NCBI GenBank assembly: GCA_002305315.1
Contig: DBQQ01000004.1
Location: 32,363 to 96,362, forward strand
DNA length: 64,000 nucleotides
Reading direction: 5' to 3'
Source of the DNA: Clostridiales bacterium UBA1390
Lineage (GTDB): Bacteria; Bacillota; Clostridia; Lachnospirales; Bianqueaceae
How positions within the stretch are numbered: the stretch's first letter is position 1; each line of letters starts with the position of its first letter. Positions 7,426 through 15,087 of the stretch are shown here, in pieces. The notes under the pieces were generated by a model. The model had not been told where the DNA came from, ran no database searches, and saw only the letters and a list, made by a program, of their open reading frames with translations. The position numbers were made by a program, and so were the translations under genes.

Positions 7426-8694
7426 TCAGCTTTCCCTATCTTCATCCATTAGACCATAAGCCCGAAGCTTGGCATATACTTGACCGTTCATGAGTTTTTG
7501 CCCCATTTTTTCCTTAAAACGATAGGTACGGTCTTGTTGTTTCGCCCTCATATCTTCTAATTGCGCCGTCAGTTCCTGCTGCTCTTTTTTCATATCCGAT
7601 AACATTCTGTGCAGGCGGTCCATCGCCGTATCCTGACAGCCTCCCAGCATCTCCTGCATCGCAGACACATGCTCATCCGCCCACAACCCCGGAATCCCTC
7701 CCGTATGGAGCAGGATAGCGCCTTCTGCCGGGATTTCGCCCCGCCGCAAAAGATCTGCATAGCCATGAAACACCTTCCCCGTATAACAGGGATCCAGGAA
7801 AATCGCTTCTGTCTCCGCCATCATCTGAATATAGGACAATGTGTCCGCATCCGGCACGTTGTAACCTGCCCCCGCATAGGGGGTTTTCTTTGTATAAAAG
7901 TAAATCGAAAGATCTCCTGGGCTGCAGGTGACTCCCATCTCATACGTACGGCTGACACTCTGGATATATTCACAAACCGCCTCCGCCGTAAAGTCCGTCT
8001 GCGGATTGATGGAAATCCCTACCACACGAATCGGGGCATGATAATAAGCCGCTCCCAACCAGAGCCCGGCAAATGTTCCCATAGAGCCTGCGCCACATAC
8101 CAATGTGGCCTGATCCAGCCCCTTGTTCTTCATCTGTTCCATAAGCTCCGGGATCATCTGAATATAACCCAGAGCCCCTCGTTCATTGCTGCCGCCTACT
8201 GGAATCACATAGACTTTCTCTCCCCGGTCCTCATACTCTTGTATGACAGCCCGTGTCATTGCCTCTACTTTTTGCGCATATCGAACGCGATACTCCTCAA
8301 TAGACAGCCCCTCTAGATCCGCATCTCCCACAAAACGCAGATCCGCTCCCATCAGCCCATCCAATATCAGATTTCCACTCATTCGTTTCGGACGATCACC
8401 ATCCAAGATCAAAACAGCCTTCATGCCCATACGAACCGCAGCGGCCACCGTCAGCCTGCCATGATTTGTCTGTGGTCCTCCATACGTCAGGAGCACGCTG
8501 CAACCCTGTTCCTTGGCCTCCTGCACCAAATACTCCAGCTTTCTGACCTTATTTCCTCCCAGCCCCATCTCTGACAGGTCTTCCCGTTTAATATACAAAG
8601 GCCCCTTTTGCAGCCGTTTTTCCAATCTCTCCATCCGTTCTAATGGAGTAGGATAATGCCCCAAGGAAATCTTTTTGACCTCTTCTGGTTTCAT
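7426..8694 (-). CDS. PLP-dependent D-cysteine desulfhydrase / ACC deaminase family enzyme
   Basis: Residues 1 to about 335 form a fold-type II PLP enzyme: KREDLSEMGLGGNKVRKLEY with the PLP-binding Lys in GGNK, the Gln-Thr-Asn-His loop GGPQTNHGR, the phosphate-binding loop VCGAGSMGTFAG, and the closing ILLHTGGIPGLW. This pattern is that of D-cysteine desulfhydrase (D-cysteine to pyruvate, sulfide and ammonia) and its ACC-deaminase relatives; the exact substrate is not decided by sequence. Known members are about 330 residues; this one has 422. The extra 85 residues form a charged coiled-coil (HRMLSDMKKEQQELTAQLED) of unknown role. The gene follows hslO by 3 bp, with AGGAGGGAG inside the end of hslO, so the two are co-translated from the tail of the pilus operon. 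Confidence 0.8.
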   Translation of the reverse strand: MKPEEVKKISLGHYPTPLERMERLEKRLQKGPLYIKREDLSEMGLGGNKVRKLEYLVQEAKEQGCSVLLTYGGPQTNHGRLTVAAAVRMGMKAVLILDGDRPKRMSGNLILDGLMGADLRFVGDADLEGLSIEEYRVRYAQKVEAMTRAVIQEYEDRGEKVYVIPVGGSNERGALGYIQMIPELMEQMKNKGLDQATLVCGAGSMGTFAGLWLGAAYYHAPIRVVGISINPQTDFTAEAVCEYIQSVSRTYEMGVTCSPGDLSIYFYTKKTPYAGAGYNVPDADTLSYIQMMAETEAIFLDPCYTGKVFHGYADLLRRGEIPAEGAILLHTGGIPGLWADEHVSAMQEMLGGCQDTAMDRLHRMLSDMKKEQQELTAQLEDMRAKQQDRTYRFKEKMGQKLMNGQVYAKLRAYGLMDEDRES

Positions 8695-8697
8695 GGC

Positions 8698-9594
8698 TTA
8701 CTCCCTCCTGCTTTGATTGGCTGCCGCAATATCCGCTAACGCGGATAGTTCAGCTGACGTAAAGGAATATGGCTCATTGCAGCAGTCACAACGCAGCTCC
8801 ACATCCTCCCCCTCTTCCGCCAATTCCCGCAAGTCCTTCTCTCCAATGCTAATCAGGGCTCTCTCTACCTTATCCCGATTACAATTGCAATGAAAACGGA
8901 CTTCCTGCTTATCCAGAATTTCCAGATCCATGTCTCCCAAAAGATCCTGCAGGAGATCTTCCGGCGTATGTCCCTGCGAAAAATATTCTGTCACCGAAGG
9001 AAACGCAACCACCTTCTCCTGCAGCTTCGCCGCCGTCTCATCCGACGCGCCCGGCATCATCTGAAAAATAAATCCACCCGCGCATTTCACCGAATAATCC
9101 CGATCGACCAGCACGCCCAGCGCTACAGCGGAGGGCACCTGTTCAGAGGCGGTAAAATAATACGCCAAATCCTCTGCGATCTCACTGGTTACCAAGTGTG
9201 TCTGCCCGCAATAAGGTTCCTTCAGGCCCAGATCTTTGATAATGCTCATCACGCCGACACCGATGGCGCCTGCTACATCCAGCTTTCCCTTTGCATTCAG
9301 AGGCAAGTCTACCTGTGAGTTTTTCGCGTATCCCCAGACCTCTCCCTTGCGGTTGGCATCCACATTGATCATCGCAATGGGCCCCGAGCCTTCGATTCGC
9401 AGTGTCAGTTGATCCTTGTCCCCCTTCATCTGCCATCCCATCATGGCCGCTGCGGTCAGACTCCGTCCCAATGCCGCCGTAACGACAGGAGAAGTATCAT
9501 GTCTGCTGCGAGCCTCCTCCACCGTATCTCTTGTCGTGCAGGCAAACGCCAAAATCTGATCCTGCGCTGCCGTCGCTCTTAACATATAATCCAT
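8698..9594 (-). CDS. hslO: Hsp33 redox-regulated chaperonin
   Basis: This is a complete Hsp33 of 298 residues. The N-terminal substrate-binding domain starts MDYMLRATAAQDQILAFACT and contains the family segment TAAMMGWQMKGDKDQLTLRI. The C-terminal redox switch holds four zinc-binding cysteines as C-x-C (HCNCNRDKV) and C-x-x-C (CDCCNEPYSF). Under oxidative unfolding stress these cysteines release zinc, form disulfides and activate the cytoplasmic holdase. The start at 9594 is preferred because AGGAGG lies 8 bases upstream; the frame stays open further but into the methyltransferase gene. It follows the methyltransferase by 4 bp. Confidence 0.95.
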   Translation of the reverse strand: MDYMLRATAAQDQILAFACTTRDTVEEARSRHDTSPVVTAALGRSLTAAAMMGWQMKGDKDQLTLRIEGSGPIAMINVDANRKGEVWGYAKNSQVDLPLNAKGKLDVAGAIGVGVMSIIKDLGLKEPYCGQTHLVTSEIAEDLAYYFTASEQVPSAVALGVLVDRDYSVKCAGGFIFQMMPGASDETAAKLQEKVVAFPSVTEYFSQGHTPEDLLQDLLGDMDLEILDKQEVRFHCNCNRDKVERALISIGEKDLRELAEEGEDVELRCDCCNEPYSFTSAELSALADIAAANQSRRE

Positions 9595-9598
9595 GATC

Positions 9599-10351
9599 TC
9601 ATTCCTCCTGTTTTTTCTGTTCTGCCGCCACGAAACAAATTCGTTCTGAAGCCGCATGCGGCACTTCCTGCGTGAATCCATCATAAATGCCTAATACCCG
9701 CAGTCCCGCCTCTTCCAGCCACCTTTTCAGCTGTTCGGGATCATACGCTTTCTCATAATGCACCTCTTCTTCCCTTCGGTACAGCTCTCCCTGCTTTCTA
9801 AAAAAGGTTACCTGATATTCATTCACCTGTTCTTCTTCATAATAATAATTCTGCCATATATATGCTGCATCTTCATAGGTTTCAGCCTGTACTCTGTCCC
9901 CCATAATCTCCCGAAACTTGTATTCCGTATTTACGTCAAACAGAAACAGCCCGCCTGGATTCAGATAGTTATCTACTAACCGAAATACTTGACGTACATC
10001 CTCTTCTTCTAAAAGATAATTTAAACTATCACAAGTACAAAGAATCGCATCCACTGTCCCATATAATTCAAACTCTCTCATATCCTGTTCCAGGAAAAGG
10101 ATAGACTGCCCTGCCTGTTCTGCCTTATCTCTTGCCTGGTTCAGCATCTCCTCCGAAATATCGGCTCCAATCATCTCATAACCGCGTTTGGAAAGCTCAA
10201 CACACAAACTCCCTGTCCCGCAGGCGAGATCCAACACCAGCTTCGGATGTTTGCCATGCGTCTGCCACAAACGTTCCATATAATCTGCCCACTGTTCATA
10301 CGATACATCCTGCATAAACTCATCATAGACTTCCGCGAATGGCCCGTACAT
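9599..10351 (-). CDS. Class I SAM-dependent methyltransferase
   Basis: The 250-residue protein begins MYGPFAEVYDEFMQDVSYEQ and holds the SAM-binding motif I LVLDLACGTGSLCVELSKRG, the acidic strand-2 end YEMIGADIS, motif II around DAILCTCDSLNYLL, and a VDNYLNPGGLFLFDV strand typical of the family. The last third (residues 160-240) forms the substrate cap, so the acceptor is unknown. The start at 10351 has GGAGGTGG directly upstream; frame extension to 10417 lacks a ribosome binding site. It follows the pilus gene at 10418 after 66 bp and precedes hslO by 4 bp, so it is probably transcribed with both. Confidence 0.9.
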   Translation of the reverse strand: MYGPFAEVYDEFMQDVSYEQWADYMERLWQTHGKHPKLVLDLACGTGSLCVELSKRGYEMIGADISEEMLNQARDKAEQAGQSILFLEQDMREFELYGTVDAILCTCDSLNYLLEEEDVRQVFRLVDNYLNPGGLFLFDVNTEYKFREIMGDRVQAETYEDAAYIWQNYYYEEEQVNEYQVTFFRKQGELYRREEEVHYEKAYDPEQLKRWLEEAGLRVLGIYDGFTQEVPHAASERICFVAAEQKKQEE

Positions 10352-10417
10352 GGTTCCACCTCCATTCTTGCGTTTATTCCTCCTTCCCATTATATCAATC
10401 TCTTCGTCAAATGACAA

Positions 10418-11128
10418 CTACTTTTCTTTCTTCCCAAAAAACTGTCGCATCCGTTCCCGCATTTTCTGTGTCGGTTCTTTCTCAGAGTCTTCTTCCTCTG
10501 CCATATCATCCCATAACGCATACCGGGCGTAGCGAGCCTGTTCCGCCTGATATTGCACCATGCTTTTTGCAGGACTTTCTTCTTCCCGCTCCTGTACTTT
10601 TTGTTCCCCCGCTTCCTCCGGGCTGTCTGTTTCTTCGTCCGCAATCCTGCAATACATGCGATAACATTGTAAAACACCCTCTTCCGGCCATCGTTTAGCC
10701 ACCGCATGACTCAGCAGATGTCCGGATACTCTGGTCAGCCACAGTCTGATTTCTATCACGGGTTCCTGCGGAACATAAATACATTGCAGCCGTTCCGCCT
10801 TGGTATCCCAATAGATATACCGGAGTTCCGACTGAAGACACCCTGGATCCAGAAGCAGTTCCTGCGCTTCTGATCCCACTCTTTTACAGGCCTGTATGAC
10901 CTTTGTCAACTCTTTTATATCCATCACGGAATAGCTTTGGATACAGATGCAATCCGTTACGTTATAAAGTATCCCTTCCTGCTCTGTCAGCCTCTCACAT
11001 GGCGGCAGCCATTCCGGTTTCTGCACGCAAATCATCGCCGCTTGATACGGAATCCAACCCTTCTCCTGGGGTGTCACCTGTATGAAATGCTGTCCTGATT
11101 CGGTATAATAGTCTTTAATAAACGCCAT
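10418..11128 (-). CDS. Tad-locus accessory protein, DUF6382-like
   Basis: This soluble 236-residue protein closes the run of pilus genes and overlaps the prepilin peptidase gene by 14 bp, so it is co-translated with it. Its first 170 residues (VTDCICIQSYSVMDIKELTK and ELLLDPGCLQSELRYIYWDT) resemble the domain I know as DUF6382, often found at the N-terminus of FHA-domain proteins in Clostridia; no FHA domain follows here. The last 70 residues are highly charged and probably disordered (EEAGEQKVQEREEESPAKSM), ending in a basic helix. No enzyme motif is visible. The link to Tad assembly rests on gene position; the DUF name is from memory and moderate. Confidence 0.65.
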   Translation of the reverse strand: MAFIKDYYTESGQHFIQVTPQEKGWIPYQAAMICVQKPEWLPPCERLTEQEGILYNVTDCICIQSYSVMDIKELTKVIQACKRVGSEAQELLLDPGCLQSELRYIYWDTKAERLQCIYVPQEPVIEIRLWLTRVSGHLLSHAVAKRWPEEGVLQCYRMYCRIADEETDSPEEAGEQKVQEREEESPAKSMVQYQAEQARYARYALWDDMAEEEDSEKEPTQKMRERMRQFFGKKEK

Positions 11129-11552
11129 ACCACATATTCCTCCCTACCAACATCATTCCCATCCATAGAAATGGTAAATATGGGATTCCTGCTGTCTTAT
11201 CTTTTTTTCTCCAATACTGCCAGGCCGCTATGGGGATCATAAGAAACATGGAATAAAGAATTCCCTCCCACATCTGCGCTGCGGTAACATACATCGGCAG
11301 TACCATGAGTGTCCATATATCCCCTTCTCCCATTCCCTGCGGCATCACTTTCTTCAGGAAACATAATAAAAATGCCAAGATCGCCATATCCATCCATGGA
11401 AGAGATTCCTGCATCCAGATCTGTCTTATGGCCGCCGTCACAATCCCCACCACACTGTATATCCATAGCGTACTGCTTCTGATCACATTTTTCCTTCCAT
11501 CTTCCCAAGCCATCCTGCTTAAAATCCCTAAAAAAATGCCGTATATGATCAT
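11115..11552 (-). CDS. tadV: Prepilin peptidase, TadV/CpaA type (A24 family)
   Basis: A 145-residue polytopic membrane protein with the two aspartates of type IV prepilin peptidases: one in MAWEDGRKN (about residue 18) after the first membrane span, the second in the GxGD motif as QGMGEGDIW (about residue 78). It lacks the N-methylating domain of long PilD enzymes, as is normal for TadV. It should cleave the leader of the Flp pilin and the pseudopilins of this operon at the inner face of the membrane. It starts inside the stop codon of the upstream pseudopilin gene (ATGA overlap) and overlaps the next gene by 14 bp. Confidence 0.9.
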   Translation of the reverse strand: MIIYGIFLGILSRMAWEDGRKNVIRSSTLWIYSVVGIVTAAIRQIWMQESLPWMDMAILAFLLCFLKKVMPQGMGEGDIWTLMVLPMYVTAAQMWEGILYSMFLMIPIAAWQYWRKKDKTAGIPYLPFLWMGMMLVGRNMWYGVY

Positions 11553-12400
11553 ATGAACCAGTCATTCTCCGTCTGGCATAACGCACAGGGCGTATACAGT
11601 CCACTTGCGATCTGAGCCTCAGATAATTCTGTCAGCCGCGGAAATAGGTAAGAGCAAGTATCCGTATGAAAATGCTCGCCCCCTGCTGTCACAAAAACCT
11701 GCTGTCCTGTAGGTTCACATCGTTCACAGGATGACAGCCCCTGCTGCAGCGCATCCACCTGCGCTAACATGCGAATATCTTTCTGAATCAGATAACAATG
11801 CAGACTATGATACTTTCTTCCGTTCCCAATTCGATAGTAGGTTTCTTCCTCTTCCCCTATTTCCTCCTTTCCTTCTCCTTCGGTATAAAATGCTTCATTG
11901 GGCAGCCCAATAAAGGCACGTACCTTACAATCTGCTACGATCTGCAGATCACTGAAAAACCCAAAGGGATCCGGCCATTGCAGCGGCAATACCGCTACCA
12001 GGTGAATCCAGTCCGACATTTCCTCATCCTGATAGAAATATCGAGAATATTGCAGCTGCGGTTCCTCCTGGGCTCCCAGCTCCTGCCAAAGCGTCTCCGG
12101 ATATCCTTCTTCCAGTATCTGTCCGGCCAGCAGCCCTCCCACCGTATTCACCGTTTCCTGCCAGAGTACATCCTGCCCCTCCTGTTCCCCTTCTTCTGCC
12201 GTCTCCTGCAGCTCTGAAAAACCTGCCAATTGAAACCAGTATCCCATGGAAGCCATCGTCGATGCCGTTTGGGGTACGGCACTTTGCAGCACCTCGTACA
12301 GGGTACAATACCGCAGGATATATAGAAACGGCAGCCATATCAGAAAAAAGAGCGGAACCAGAATCACGGCCTCCACCGTGAAGGAGGCACGCCTATTCAT
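11549..12400 (-). CDS. TadE-like pseudopilin with two C-terminal Cys/His repeats
   Basis: The N-terminus, MNRRASFTVEAVILVPLFFL, is a class III prepilin-type signal: short basic leader, cleavage after Ala, Glu at +5, then a hydrophobic helix, as in TadE/TadF minor pilins. The C-terminus is unusual. Two units of about 45 residues each carry a His-x3-Cys pair followed by C-x-x-C: KYHSLHCYLI to SSCERC, and EHFHTDTCSYLF to TPCALC. Such units look like small metal-binding knobs that would sit on the outer face. The start at 12400 overlaps the upstream gene by 8 bp; a GTG at 12469 is in frame but would add a non-pilin leader. It is one of three large accessory proteins of the pilus. Confidence 0.75.
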   Translation of the reverse strand: MNRRASFTVEAVILVPLFFLIWLPFLYILRYCTLYEVLQSAVPQTASTMASMGYWFQLAGFSELQETAEEGEQEGQDVLWQETVNTVGGLLAGQILEEGYPETLWQELGAQEEPQLQYSRYFYQDEEMSDWIHLVAVLPLQWPDPFGFFSDLQIVADCKVRAFIGLPNEAFYTEGEGKEEIGEEEETYYRIGNGRKYHSLHCYLIQKDIRMLAQVDALQQGLSSCERCEPTGQQVFVTAGGEHFHTDTCSYLFPRLTELSEAQIASGLYTPCALCQTENDWFI

Positions 12401-14354
12401 ATCGAAAATGTCCCTGTGACCCATGGCTTTGTACACTGCCCTGAATGACAGTTTCCGCCTGAAACTCACTGACCATATCGGACAATTGGAAATCCGGCAT
12501 TCCCGACCTCTGCATATTCAGATGAATCAGCGTCTGCATTCTTTCCAGACTAGTCTCCGTATCCGAAAGCATCGCCAATAATCGCAAATACATTTCATAT
12601 CCTACTCCTTTCGTCTCTTTTCTCTCTGTGTTTTCCCACTGCCTTTCTAAAATTTTTTCCAGATCGGTTTGCCAGCTCTCCCGATCTTTCCACAATGGCA
12701 CCTCTTTTCCTTCCACCAACATTCCAAAATCAACATAGGACTCTGCCGCCGTCCACAAGAACAGGATCGCTCCATATACCACGGCGTTTCCAATCCCCGG
12801 CGCTATAATTCCGCCTGTACTCGCCGCCATTCTGCGAATCGTAGCTTGTTTCTCCCCGTCCGTCATCAGATGGGCCATGTTCATCGCAAATCGTATGGCC
12901 AAAATCCGATACTGAATACTCTTTAGATTTTCATATTCATTGTATTGTCCTTCCAGAATAAATTCTGCCTCATTCTGAAAGGCCGATTCTCCAAAAAAAT
13001 CTCCGCGCAGGTTCTGTCCCGCTCCCGCCTGCTGATCGCTGAGATTTCGAAACATCCCCACCATATATTCTATCCATCGTATCTTCTCCAGTAATGTATC
13101 CGCTTTTCCTTTCGTCTCTTTCTCCAATTGTTCCAGCACCTGTTGAAGCGCCGCCTCCTCCGTGATCCCCCTATCAATCTCTTCTGCCAGATCCACGTCC
13201 GCCCCGTATTCTTTCAGATCCACTTTCCACTCCATGATCCAGTCCCATACGGCTCCCAGATCCCATTGTTTTTCTTCTTCCTGTATCTCATATTCCAGCA
13301 CCATTCCATCCTCATACTGTGAAAAAATCTGAGCTGCCCGCTCTAATGCGGCCTGTTCAGTTTCTTCTCCCGTTTTCATCTGTGTCTTCATTCTTTCCAA
13401 AATCTCCTGATTCTTCCTGAGCGCTCGCTTAAGTGCCTGCGCCGCCTGTATTTCCCACAGCGATTCATGTGTGGCATGAAGTTCCTGTATCATATCCTGT
13501 ACATGGCTCTGACTTCGCTCTTCCGAAGTTAGCGCCGACACTGCCTGATCCCACTCTGCAAAGTCTTGCTGCATCCCCTCCATTGTCTCGATGAGCCGGT
13601 CGATGACTTTCTCCCCCTTTCGATTGCAGTCTTCCAGTCTTTCACATCGCTCCATCCACTCTTCTGCCATAGAGCTTTTATCTTCGGTAGACTCTACAAA
13701 TTGTATAAAGTCTTCTAGCCTATAGGGGCTCTCTCGCGTCATCGTTACGTAGATCTCTTGTGCACGAGTTCTATACAATAGCTCAACCAACTCTCCATAT
13801 TGTTGATTATATTCCGCTAACTTCATCTGAATCTGGGCATAACGCCCCTCCAGTCCTTTTCCCTGGACGGTATCTTCCACGATCCCCATACACTCCATCA
13901 GGGTTTGAATCCCTTCCTGCAGGACTCGATATTCCATGAAATGTTCTACCTGAGTTCTAAAAATATCCAGATCCTGCAATGTTTTGAATCCCGAAATACG
14001 GATTTCTTCCACCTCGTACGCAAATATCCCTGTCCATGGTCTTGGAACCAGCAGCCAAAAACCGGGTCTTTGCTGGATCTCTGCCCAAGATACCCTTTGA
14101 TTCTTTTCTATGAACTTTTCCCATCGAGACTCGATCTGACTCCCCTCTGTACCATATAGACCGTATCGTCTGGTGAGTTCTTCTGAGTAACAGCTCAGAA
14201 TCGACTGTCCTGCCTCCTGTGTCATCCGCAGCGCGTCGTTTCGTTCCACCATGAATCTTGTCCACTGCAACAGACTGACCCAGAGCAGAATCATAGGTAA
14301 ACACAAGAGACTGAAAAACACCGTAAAACTACCCGCCCTTTCCTCTGTATTCAT
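12393..14354 (-). CDS. Large Tad-locus membrane protein, DUF5702-like
   Basis: The 653-residue protein begins MNTEERAGSFTVFFSLLCLP: a pilin-like leader and membrane helix, but with Phe where true prepilins have Glu at +5, so cleavage by TadV is doubtful. Most of the body is a long, charged, helical extracytoplasmic region with coiled-coil stretches (LERMKTQMKTGEETEQAALE). Near residue 500 a second hydrophobic stretch (IIAPGIGNAVVYGAILFLWT) may return to the membrane. Proteins with this N-terminus in Clostridia pilus loci are known to me as DUF5702 proteins; their role in pilus assembly is unproven. It overlaps the upstream gene by ATGA and the downstream pseudopilin by 8 bp. Confidence 0.75.
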   Translation of the reverse strand: MNTEERAGSFTVFFSLLCLPMILLWVSLLQWTRFMVERNDALRMTQEAGQSILSCYSEELTRRYGLYGTEGSQIESRWEKFIEKNQRVSWAEIQQRPGFWLLVPRPWTGIFAYEVEEIRISGFKTLQDLDIFRTQVEHFMEYRVLQEGIQTLMECMGIVEDTVQGKGLEGRYAQIQMKLAEYNQQYGELVELLYRTRAQEIYVTMTRESPYRLEDFIQFVESTEDKSSMAEEWMERCERLEDCNRKGEKVIDRLIETMEGMQQDFAEWDQAVSALTSEERSQSHVQDMIQELHATHESLWEIQAAQALKRALRKNQEILERMKTQMKTGEETEQAALERAAQIFSQYEDGMVLEYEIQEEEKQWDLGAVWDWIMEWKVDLKEYGADVDLAEEIDRGITEEAALQQVLEQLEKETKGKADTLLEKIRWIEYMVGMFRNLSDQQAGAGQNLRGDFFGESAFQNEAEFILEGQYNEYENLKSIQYRILAIRFAMNMAHLMTDGEKQATIRRMAASTGGIIAPGIGNAVVYGAILFLWTAAESYVDFGMLVEGKEVPLWKDRESWQTDLEKILERQWENTERKETKGVGYEMYLRLLAMLSDTETSLERMQTLIHLNMQRSGMPDFQLSDMVSEFQAETVIQGSVQSHGSQGHFRYE

Positions 14355-14857
14355 GCCTGTCCTCCCGTCTCTTCCAGCTTCTTCTGGATCCGTCTCTGCT
14401 CCTCCTCATAATTTTGTATCAGATTCCCAAGGACCGGGAGTTCTTCTCCAATTTCCCAAGCTGCATCCAGGTGGTTTCGCCACGACGCACTCTCAATACG
14501 ATAGGCGCTCCTCGAAGTTCCGAGTTCTCCTCCAGTCCATAACGTAAACTCTCCCTGTAGCTGCAGCTGTATTTCGGTCCCCAGCAAACTATTTGTCATC
14601 TCGTACCCCAGATTCTGATATCGAAATGGGAGCGGAGAAGACTGGCAATAGGAGCGTACGATGGAGGACAGATTGTCCTCCATCTTTTCCTCGGCCTCCG
14701 CTCCCTGCCAAATCATCAAAGCCCTTTCCTCCAGACTATGCAGGAACAGTGTACTTCCCAGTCCAAATAAGGCTCGCAACAGTAAAACCAGCAGAAAAAA
14801 TACACTCAGAAACAGCAAAGTCATTTCCACTGTCAAACTTCCTTTGCAGTCTGTCAT
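14351..14857 (-). CDS. TadE-like pseudopilin
   Basis: This 168-residue protein starts MTDCKGSLTVEMTLLFLSVF: basic leader, Gly at the cleavage site, Glu at +5 and a hydrophobic helix, the class III prepilin signature of TadE-type minor pilins. The exported remainder (MIWQGAEAEEKMEDNLSSIV onward) has no recognised domain. The ATG at 14857 is favoured because AGGTG lies 6 bases before it; ATG at 14863 and GTG at 14866 are in frame. The gene overlaps or abuts the Flp pilin gene upstream and overlaps the DUF5702-like gene by 4 bp, so it is in the middle of the pilus operon. Confidence 0.8.
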   Translation of the reverse strand: MTDCKGSLTVEMTLLFLSVFFLLVLLLRALFGLGSTLFLHSLEERALMIWQGAEAEEKMEDNLSSIVRSYCQSSPLPFRYQNLGYEMTNSLLGTEIQLQLQGEFTLWTGGELGTSRSAYRIESASWRNHLDAAWEIGEELPVLGNLIQNYEEEQRRIQKKLEETGGQA

Positions 14858-14862
14858 CTTCA

Positions 14863-15072
14863 TCACCTGGCGATCTGTGTCGGGTCAAAGTTTCCACTCT
14901 GTGACTCGATACTTTGCAGGACTCCTGCGACAAAGTCAACTACCGTGTCTTTGAACATGATCACCAGGGCGATCAGGACCACCAAAATCAGCACCACTTC
15001 CAACGTTCCGAACCCTTCCAGATCCTGATTCAGCCAATCCCATTGCTCTCTTTCATCGCGTCCTATACGCAT
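14863..15072 (-). CDS. flp: Flp-type type IVb pilin
   Basis: At 69 residues this has the size and layout of an Flp pilin: a hydrophilic leader of 20 residues (MRIGRDEREQWDWLNQDLEG), predicted TadV cleavage after Gly, then FGTLEVVLILVVLIALVIMF with Glu at +5 and a continuous hydrophobic helix, and a short hydrophilic tail. It should be the major subunit of the pilus fibre, polymerised by TadA, TadB and TadC. A terminator-free 15-bp gap separates it from tadC, and the next gene begins at its stop codon. The leader is longer than in many Flp pilins but normal for clostridial ones. Confidence 0.85.
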   Translation of the reverse strand: MRIGRDEREQWDWLNQDLEGFGTLEVVLILVVLIALVIMFKDTVVDFVAGVLQSIESQSGNFDPTQIAR

Positions 15073-15087
15073 ACTACCTCTCCCTTT

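Noticed and set aside
11549..12469. Longer start (GTG 12469) for the Cys/His pseudopilin
   Set aside because: The prepilin leader starts at 12400 and the extra codons lie in the upstream gene.
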